Shown: positions 56,940-64,000 of the stretch, one piece after another
Numbering within the stretch: position 1 is the stretch's first letter
Layout of the letters: the number at the start of each line of letters is the position of its first letter
From: Liriodendron chinense
Taxonomy: Eukaryota > Streptophyta > Magnoliopsida > Magnoliales > Magnoliaceae
Assembly (NCBI GenBank): GCA_003013855.2
Contig: PVNU02002350.1
Coordinates: forward strand, 19,074 to 83,073
DNA: 64,000 nt
Reading direction: 5' to 3'
Notes under the pieces: model-generated
Told to the model about the DNA's origin: nothing
Databases searched by the model: none
Seen by the model: the letters and a program-made list of their open reading frames with translations, nothing else
Made by a program: the position numbers and the translations under genes

Positions 56940-57775
56940 GGGTTGTTGTACCCTATAGGAAAGAAGTCTCTGAAGAGGAAGCAGTTACCAACACGTGTAA
57001 AGAGAAAAAACAAGAGAAGCCTCTGGAAGGCAATATGGGAGACGGTTACCGTAACCGTCAGGAAGTGGAGCATCTAGATATTTCCTTTTTTTTAACGAGA
57101 AAGCTATAAAAGGAGGATCTCAGTAGTGTAAGGGGTCCAGCACCAACCAAACCAATCTATCTTTCCAAATTATTAAATCATTTATATTTCATAGTGTAAT
57201 CGATCCATGTTTACATTTCAAGTACTTTGTATTTCTTAGAGTAAGCGCTCTGGCATCTACCAAGTCAAGATTATATTATCGCTAAGCAAGTTTAACCAAG
57301 TTCTTCATCTATTGTCATTTACATTTCTTAACGTAATCAGTTTCTTTTACTTTCTTTAGCATTAATCGCACTATTCAATTTCGGTAGCATAATCTTTTAA
57401 ATTACTTTCATAATAGTAAGTTTTACGATCAGTAAAAATTTCATATCGCAATCTCTGAGTGATGAGAAAAAAACAAAGATCACCCACACGGTCGATTGTT
57501 AAATTCTTTTCCTTACATCCTTTAAGTAACGCCGAGAGAAATCATTTCGCTCGGAAGGTTAAAGTTGCAACCCACTTTTTGGAGGATGAACCCTACCTTC
57601 CAAACATCGTCTGATCACTTTTATTAAACAACTGAGCGAGTGGCTAGTTATGCGACCGATCTCTACAGATCTGGGTCATATACAGTCGATCACAACGTAT
57701 CTGCCTTCCCGGGCGCTCGGGGTCATCATTGTTCGGTTGGAATCGAGCCGCGAAAATCGATTCTGGCACGCCCGC
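56940..57775 (+). mobile_element. LTR-like retrotransposon remnant
   Basis: A promoter-like CTATAAAAGGAGG at 57104 is followed by a long AT-rich leader with repeated TTTCATAGTGTAATC / TTTCTTAGAGTAAGC / TTTCTTAACGTAATC phrases (about 57190-57345), then a GC-richer end with CGCTCGGGGTCATCATTG. The end CGATTCTGGCACGCCCG near 57756 resembles the start of a primer-binding region in some Ty3-type elements. No internal genes follow, so it is a solo or truncated LTR if the reading is right. Confidence 0.5.
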
Positions 57776-58500
57776 ACACACATTATACGCGTGGCTGATA
57801 AATAAATCGACAACACAGGGAAGATACCAGTTTAGGAAACAAATGGATGGATAAACCAACCTTAGCCCAATTTTTATTAAGTCGTATTTTTCTAATATTG
57901 TATGCCATTTGATGAGTGGACCGGCGTGATATATGTCAAGGACATATATGTGATTGGACCCACCTGATGGACGGGTTAAATCTCTCACATGTGTGGGAAT
58001 TTGCACACACACCACGGGTAGATGGGCTCCTTTTTTTTAAATAGTTATCTTATTTATGCATTAGCTTGTTTTGGATATGTTGGTCGGCGGCTAATAAGGG
58101 CTGAATAAAATAAAGGTGATTGTTTTTTAATAGGAAATGCTCACATCCATCTGCATGGACTGCAAAGTTGCCATCCATTCAGTGCACGCGGCCAATGTGT
58201 CATGCGCATAGAAAATCTGAACCGTTGAGAAGGTACCTACCACCTTGAAGATCATCTAGCAAAATAATCAGGAAGATCCACTCATCAGATGTGCCACCGT
58301 GTGAAAACAATGGATAGCCGATGGATACAGATTGGCCTGATGTTAGTTCCAATGATCTTCAAGGTGGGCCTAAATTTTCAGTGGCTTGGATAATTCTAGA
58401 TGTGATGAGAATAGGCACTTAATTTATTTTCCTTCTTTTGTGGGTTAAATAAATTTTTAATAGGTCAAGGTAATTTTAATTAGAACAATAAATGGAAAAT
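57776..58500. repeat. Inverted-repeat remnants with GTGGGCC/GGCCCAC motifs
   Basis: 57890-58020 carries TTTGATGAGTGGACCGGCGT, GACCCACCTGATGGACGGG and CACCACGGGTAGATGGGC, similar to 12700-12870. 58150-58400 has CCATCTGCATGGACTGC and CAATGATCTTCAAGGTGGGC arms. No coding sequence. Confidence 0.4.
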
Positions 58501-58872
58501 CAAGAAAAGCTCCAATAAATACTCTAGCAGAGAGTGATGATTCATGCTTGTGCACTAGGAGATTGCACACGGGGGTCTATATTCAATTCAAATTACACCG
58601 TACGTCCCACTGATGGGCCCTATGTTATATGGCGGATGAGTTAATAATTACACTGATATTTGTCATCACTTGCTGATCGGTGGACAGCTAATAGATGATT
58701 AAAGTAAAAAGTAGTTGAAATAAGAGCCTAAGGATGTCCAATCAATCTGATTTATGGGTTGTGACCCATGACTTGGACAGTTTGAATTGGGCAACGCGTT
58801 CATGTTTATAATTCTAAAGTGCATGCATGTAAAAATGCCACATTTAGCCAGAGTATTAAAAAACTACCCATA
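58501..58872. mobile_element. Family A foldback MITE
   Basis: Left AATACTCTAGCAGAGAGTGA, then TTCAATTCAAATTACACCG. Right CCCATGACTTGGACAGTTTG, then AGCCAGAGTATTAAAAAACT. The element is about 360 bp with diverged arms. Confidence 0.75.
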
Positions 58873-59013
58873 TGGCGAATATTGCCAGCACCGTAAAGTG
58901 CATTCATATGCAATTCTACTTGTGGGGACCTTAGTGGAATTCAACCTGTTTAGAAGAGTCATCCTACCGAGAAGGTAGGATGTACAGGAAAAAAAAAAAA
59001 AGAAAAGAAAGAA

Positions 59014-59035
59014 AGAAGAAGAAGAAGAAGAAGAA
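59014..59035. repeat. (GAA)n microsatellite
   Basis: Seven GAA repeats after an A-rich stretch. Confidence 0.9.
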
Positions 59036-59399
59036 AAAGAGCACTAATCAAACCATCACATGAGGTATCACATGAATGAGGAAGTTGGTAAGTGGATGTG
59101 TTTACACCTATTGCTGCCTTTCTCATTAGTTCACATCAGCCTGACAACATCAGAGCTACTGAGCTCTGGCGTTGTCAAGATGATGTGGACCAATGAGAGA
59201 AGTGAAAAGCAGGATTCAATCCGGACTCATTTACACCTAACCGGCCACAGCCAGATTCAACAAATGAGATGCTACCACTTAGCACCCTTGTACAAAATAT
59301 CAAAAAAATTACTCATAGAGCGACAAAGAGAGATTGTTAGGATTAGGAGGACATCCTTGTCAGAGAAAATGCCATGCCAGGATTACTATTGCACCTAGG

Positions 59400-60300
59400 G
59401 ATGTGCACCTTGTTCTAAATTAGAATCATAGTATGGTAAGCCTATGGGTAAGCCTACTAATTTATCATCCAATTAACCCAGCAAGTTAAGGTGGCTATAC
59501 GCAAGTCCACTGTCTATCCAAGTCTACAAAAGTAACAAAGAATGAAGAGCTTTGGGATCTCGCCGATCCAAACAAACACATATCTCATTCAACACCACCT
59601 ATCTTTTCATCCCACATGGATACCTATTTTAGTCTAGTCTAATCTAATTTAGCCTTTCTACTTCTATCCAACACAATGCTGCAACAAGTCTGAATTAATT
59701 AGCATAATTTTAGTTTAGTTTCATCAACTTTCTTTCAACGCATTGTTTGATAAAACTAATCAAATTGAAGAAAGAGATCCGATCAGAGTTGATTGGAAAC
59801 AGCAAAAGCAGAATGCGGAAGCAGACAAAGGGTCAGATGTGTTGGAAGATAATTTGGCAGAAACCACCTAAGGAGCGATGATGTTGGGTGGTCGAAGGTG
59901 TCGAAACAGTCAATCAATGAGAATGCAAAAAACGATTCAAGGCAATCTTCGGTGAAACAGAATTCAGATGCCAAAAATTTGAAACAAAACAATGGTATTT
60001 TAGAAAATGATCAAGGTCAGTAGACGACTGATCAAGCGAGGAAAGTGATTGGATGGTTAGGATCTAAAGATGGAGAGAAAATTTCCCCTCGAGAGTATCT
60101 GATACCATGACAAACGCTTAGTAAATAATATGAATCTGATGACTTGGATCTCACAAATGTATCTATATTTATAGGTGGATTACAACAAACTTTTGAACAA
60201 ATGCAAATTAATGAATGTATTTGATATTTGAATGTGTCACAGGTGAAATGTTACCCGTCCAGAGAAAGTTTTGGAGGAGATGAAGTTGAGTGGTTAACAT
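59400..60300 (-). mobile_element. Remnant of an LTR retrotransposon (copia- or TRIM-like), minus strand
   Basis: Minus strand TGGTATCAGA at 60107-60098 is the start of the primer-binding site complementary to initiator tRNA-Met used by many plant elements. Just before it (60300-60108) is a 190-bp LTR-like segment that begins TGTTAACC and holds a TATA-like CTATAAATATAG (about 60181-60170). After it, 60097-59750 is a T/C-rich internal region with interrupted frames. No second LTR was identified. Confidence 0.5.
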
Positions 60301-60315
60301 TGCTGTAGTAAGTAG

Positions 60316-60419
60316 GAATTAGTTTAGCTCATCGTGTCCGATCTCGTCATTAGATCCCAAATCCCTTGAATTAGTTTAGCTCATCGTCCGCGATCTCGTC
60401 ATTAGATCCCAAATCCCTT
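60316..60419. repeat. Tandem duplication, 52-bp unit, two copies
   Basis: GAATTAGTTTAGCTCATCGT starts both copies at 60316 and 60368. They differ only in the CGTGTCCGATC / CGTCCGCGATC segment. Confidence 0.9.
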
Positions 60420-62200
60420 AGTCCTTAGTGATTTCACCAAGCCATACCTGTTGGCCAAACCACAATAGATAGGTTTAGACTCATCAACCACACACAACCG
60501 CTTTGTCTACATGAACTGTCATAGGTTATTTGCCAATTGTACTGCATTCTTATTCAGAATGATAAAATTGGCACTTGGCCTTCATTTTTTCATCCAAGTA
60601 TTATTTTGTTGATAAGTGATATGAGTCATTGTGGTTATAAAAAAAAGTCCTTATTTCCAAGGCAAAAAGGACTTATTTGAAGAACTAACCTTCTCTTATA
60701 AATCGCGTAGTTCTGCGGAATTAGTAACTGGATAGACAATTAATTTTCTCAAATCAAGTCTTATCGATTTATTTTAGTGCCTGGGTCACAAGGCATTGGA
60801 TTCAACTCGAGTTGCATCCGACTCTGGTGCGATTAAATCCCAGCTGGCCACTACACTATCATGTATCCAAATTGAAGCCAATCAGAATGTTTATTGTTTT
60901 CATCAATGTGGCTCCTATCATCATGGTGAGACTCACTTAATACATGGGTTGTACGGTACACAAACAACATGATGGACCCACACAAGCAGTTTAATGTTTA
61001 AACCTAGCTTAATAAATTCCACTCATGTTAATAACTTTTACACTCACGTTTAATAACCTCCATACGCAAAGTGAATAAGACTTGTAGAAGAAGAATTCCT
61101 GCAAACATTTGTAGAGAATCTAGCCTTCAAAGAATTTTTTAAATTTTATAAATCATATATTGATTGAATTAAGATTGTATACATTCTGATGTGATCGCAA
61201 GATCATGAGCGAATGTTCTCCCTTCTTATAAGAAGATTTTTTTTTCATAAATCAATGCAGCAAGATAAAAATAATCTACAAACATATGAAGATCCTATGT
61301 CATGATCTGCATAAGATCAGAGCTCCTATATAAAAATATCAAGGACACATGCGAGGCATAAAAGAACCAACTGCAATATTACCATTTGCTACATGCAACA
61401 TGCAAACAAATTAATGAAATTACAAAATACCATCTACGGTGGGGATTGATCCGAATGTATTGATGTGGTGATCCCACACAACATGCAAGCATTAGATTGT
61501 TTACATCACACCTAAGATTTTTTTTTTTTTTTTTTTTTTTGAAATTTTCATAAAAATGAAAGGGTCTCTTCCAAACCCACCTACCTATTATTGCACCAAC
61601 ACTAGTGTTCGTTAAGGTATGCCATCTCTCTCTCTATCTTATGTATTTTTCTATCATTTTCTACAGCCAAACCACATCTTTCCCTTCAAGTAGCAATGAC
61701 CCCACCACCACAGCTGCTCCCTTGAAATTTTCAGCGCCAAATGCGGCTTCATTATCGCATCCAATGTAAGCATTTGCACGACATGATATGGTAGAGCATG
61801 ACGAATGTACTTATTATGGTAGAGCAATCTCTTCACAAGACACATGGCAGGTTAATGTATCAATCAAGTCCACCCATATACTGGAACTAGGATTGATGGC
61901 TCACATTTAAAAAATAAAATCCATGAGACAATCCTAGCCATTACTTTCCATATAGTTTATTCAACTGCATATTCTCCAAACGTCACTTAATAACACCACA
62001 CAGATCAGGTTGATAGAATTGTCTAATAGGAGTGATTTTTGAGTTATATATTGTCCCTCTAGGGCCCTATGTTTGGATGGACGGATTTGATTTGCACATC
62101 ACTCTGTCAGGTGCCATGTGGAGAGATGGCTCTAGCATATGACAGTTCTTCATGCTCCACGGTATCCTCCCTTATGCATTGCACGACAGCGGATTGCGTA
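60420..62200. other. Intergenic, no gene seen
   Basis: AT-rich DNA with a T23 run (61518-61540) and a (TC)n run near 61626. Short frames without motifs. Confidence 0.5.
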
Positions 62201-62214
62201 CTACCCCACCATGA

Positions 62215-62715
62215 GCTAGCTAGAGACGGACGGTCCTGTCACGGGCTCTGTGGGGCCCACCGTGATTTATATGTTTTATCCACGCCGTCCATCCATTTTG
62301 AACGATCATTTTAGGGTATGAGACCAAAAAGGAGGCAGAATGAAGATTAAAGTGGATCACAACTCAGGAAGCAGTGGCGATTGAATTCCTACTGTTTAAA
62401 CCTCCTAGGGCCCACCGTGATGTTTATTACCCATCTAACTTGTTCAAAAGGTCACATAGACCTGTACGAAGGGAAAACATAAATATCAACTTGATCTAAA
62501 ACTTTTATACCCCAAGAATTTTCAACGGTAAGCTTCAATCCCTACTGATCAGTGTGGTGTGGTCCACTTGAGCCCTCAATCTGCGTCCTTTTTGGGTTCA
62601 TTTGCTAAAATGATCTTTAAAAATGGATGGACGACATGGATAAAAAAAATATATATATACAACATGGTGGGCCAGACAGACCCATCTGGCAGGACCATCC
62701 GTCTCTAGGTAGATC
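62215..62715. mobile_element. Foldback MITE, family B, tip type CTAGAGACGGACGGTCCTG
   Basis: Left CTAGAGACGGACGGTCCTG, then TGTGGGGCCCACCGTGATTT and ATCCACGCCGTCCATCCATT. Right AATGGATGGACGACATGGAT, ACAACATGGTGGGCC, then CAGGACCATCCGTCTCTAGG. Full-length, about 500 bp, with both tips present. The centre repeats GGGCCCACCGTGATGTTTAT at 62409. Confidence 0.85.
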
Positions 62716-64000
62716 CTGGCCGGGGTAGTAGGCAATCTGCGGCCGTATTTCACGGTGAAGAGTAACTACAACAACTACCACAATAATATCCATACACACC
62801 GGGATGCAAATCAACGCAAGAAAATCTCGTGTCTACTGTTTTATGCGGTCGGCGAGATCCCATTCGTGAGAAAAGCTGGATTAAATCCACGAAATGATGG
62901 GGTCCACCATTGTATGGGCGGGCCCCATCATTTGCTCTTTTTTTTAATGAGGGTCAGTGGTGAAGTTGGACAAAGGTCCAAATTATCCAAACGAGCGGGT
63001 CGTGTGGACCACCGTCCATCAAGAGTCAAGCACAATTGTCGACATGGAACGTGTGGGTAACTAACAACAACCCCAACAACAACCATAATAATCACATTCA
63101 GGGAAACAAATCAATACAAGAAAATCTCATGCCAGCTATTTTAAGGAATAGATGAAGGTGCACGATCATCCCTTTCGGTTGAAAAAAAAAATGAAAAAAG
63201 AAATAGGAGCCTATCTATGAGATTATGGCCCCACTTTTATATTATGCTGGGGACCCATCATGGCACCATAATCCTCTACAACAACCATTGTACATCACTG
63301 CTTAAAACTGTTGTTGTTCACTATTTTCAGTCGCGCATGCTGGATGTGTGCGGATGTGTCAGAACTGACTATGTGGGTTAAATCCAACCGAATAACTTTA
63401 ACCCAAGTGCCAGGATAGGCATAAATGTCAAAATTGACCTTATATGACTGAGATCTATGAAGATCGGCCACTTGTTCAGACACTCGCATTATATTGTTTA
63501 TAATGATGAGGCGATTATTGGAGGGTAGAATTCGTCCTCTGAGAATGGGTCACACATTTGCCTTCTGTACCAAAGGACTTTTGAAATGCAAAAATAAACA
63601 AAAGGGAATACTTACAGCCAACCACAAGAGAGTAACCGCAAAATGCCTTTCCTGAATGAAGAACTCGCTTGATATTAAACTAAATACAACATAATAGCAT
63701 AAATTTAGATTATAACTAAGGATTATAGTAACTCCTGGTTACAAGGATAAACTGCGGATTGCACCAAGAAATGTAAAACATTAATTATGCTAAGAAATAT
63801 AAAGGGCTGATTACGCTAGGGAATGTAAAGATGGATTTAAGTTAAAGGACATAGAGTAATTCGAAATATAGATTTAGTTGGATTTGATTTGGTTTTCTTA
63901 GTATGAGATCGGCTTTTCTGTTAAATTGTCCTCTATTTATAACCTTGAATCAACCATCTAGATGTTTCCCACATTTTTACGGTTATTGTAGTCGTTTCAA
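62716..64000. other. Intergenic, no gene seen
   Basis: Two related blocks (about 62757-62840 and 63060-63140) share AACTACCACAATAAT / AACAACCATAATAATC, CAAATCAA(C/T)GCAAGAAAATCTC and a CTGTTTTATGCGG / GCTATTTTAAGGA phrase, so this is a direct repeat about 305 bp apart. 63600-63850 has a weak repeat of GGATTATAGTAA / GGAATGTAAAG-like phrases. No open frame with a motif. Confidence 0.45.

Overview
The window is nuclear DNA of a flowering plant. Protein genes have GT-AG introns, and the largest amount of sequence is old, degenerate transposon DNA: foldback MITEs, LINE, SINE and LTR relics, and microsatellites. No rRNA, tRNA gene, CRISPR array or bacterial-type operon was seen. The very dense MITE family with a GGGCCCACC core and long inverted repeats makes me think of a magnoliid-type genome, but that is an impression and not something the sequence proves.

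Only three genes are well supported. (1) A DUF3527-family gene on the + strand. It has an ATG-free non-coding first exon ending near 20091, a 2.7 kb leader intron, a second leader segment with several upstream ORFs, and coding exons 22975-25569 and 25888-26175 (960 aa). (2) A UVR-motif plus NTF2/SnoaL-like gene on the - strand. Its coding exons are 31359-31136 and 29878-29296 (268 aa), and the N-terminus looks plastid-targeted. (3) A DUF620-family gene on the - strand with coding exons 54717-54430, 54222-53845 and 52168-51536 (432 aa). I see no reason to think the three genes act in one pathway; they are neighbours 3-20 kb apart.

Layout: 1-19.6 kb is gene-free and repeat-rich. It holds a 9-copy 140-bp tandem array at 5.4-6.7 kb, a perfect 129-bp tandem duplication at 9.4 kb, and clusters of two MITE families at 8.3-18.2 kb. 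19.6-26.6 kb is the DUF3527 gene. 27-31.4 kb holds a few short repeats and the UVR/NTF2-like gene. 31.4-46.3 kb is again repeats: a hAT-like element with an exact target-site duplication, a 5'-truncated LINE, a 112-bp hAT MITE with a perfect 8-bp duplication, a tRNA-derived SINE, a possible LTR, and a dense cluster of foldback MITEs. 46.3-51.5 kb is quiet AT-rich intergenic DNA. 51.5-54.9 kb is the DUF620 gene, with two and a half MITEs packed into its second intron. 55-64 kb is intergenic with two LTR-like relics and more MITEs.

The most interesting observations are: MITEs that share a core but carry unrelated terminal sequences; a second foldback family whose tip is itself a palindrome; the row of start-stop upstream ORFs in the DUF3527 leader; the 160-bp tandem repeats in its leader intron; and the MITE pile-up beside the last splice acceptor of the DUF620 gene. 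I did not find a convincing new multi-gene system.
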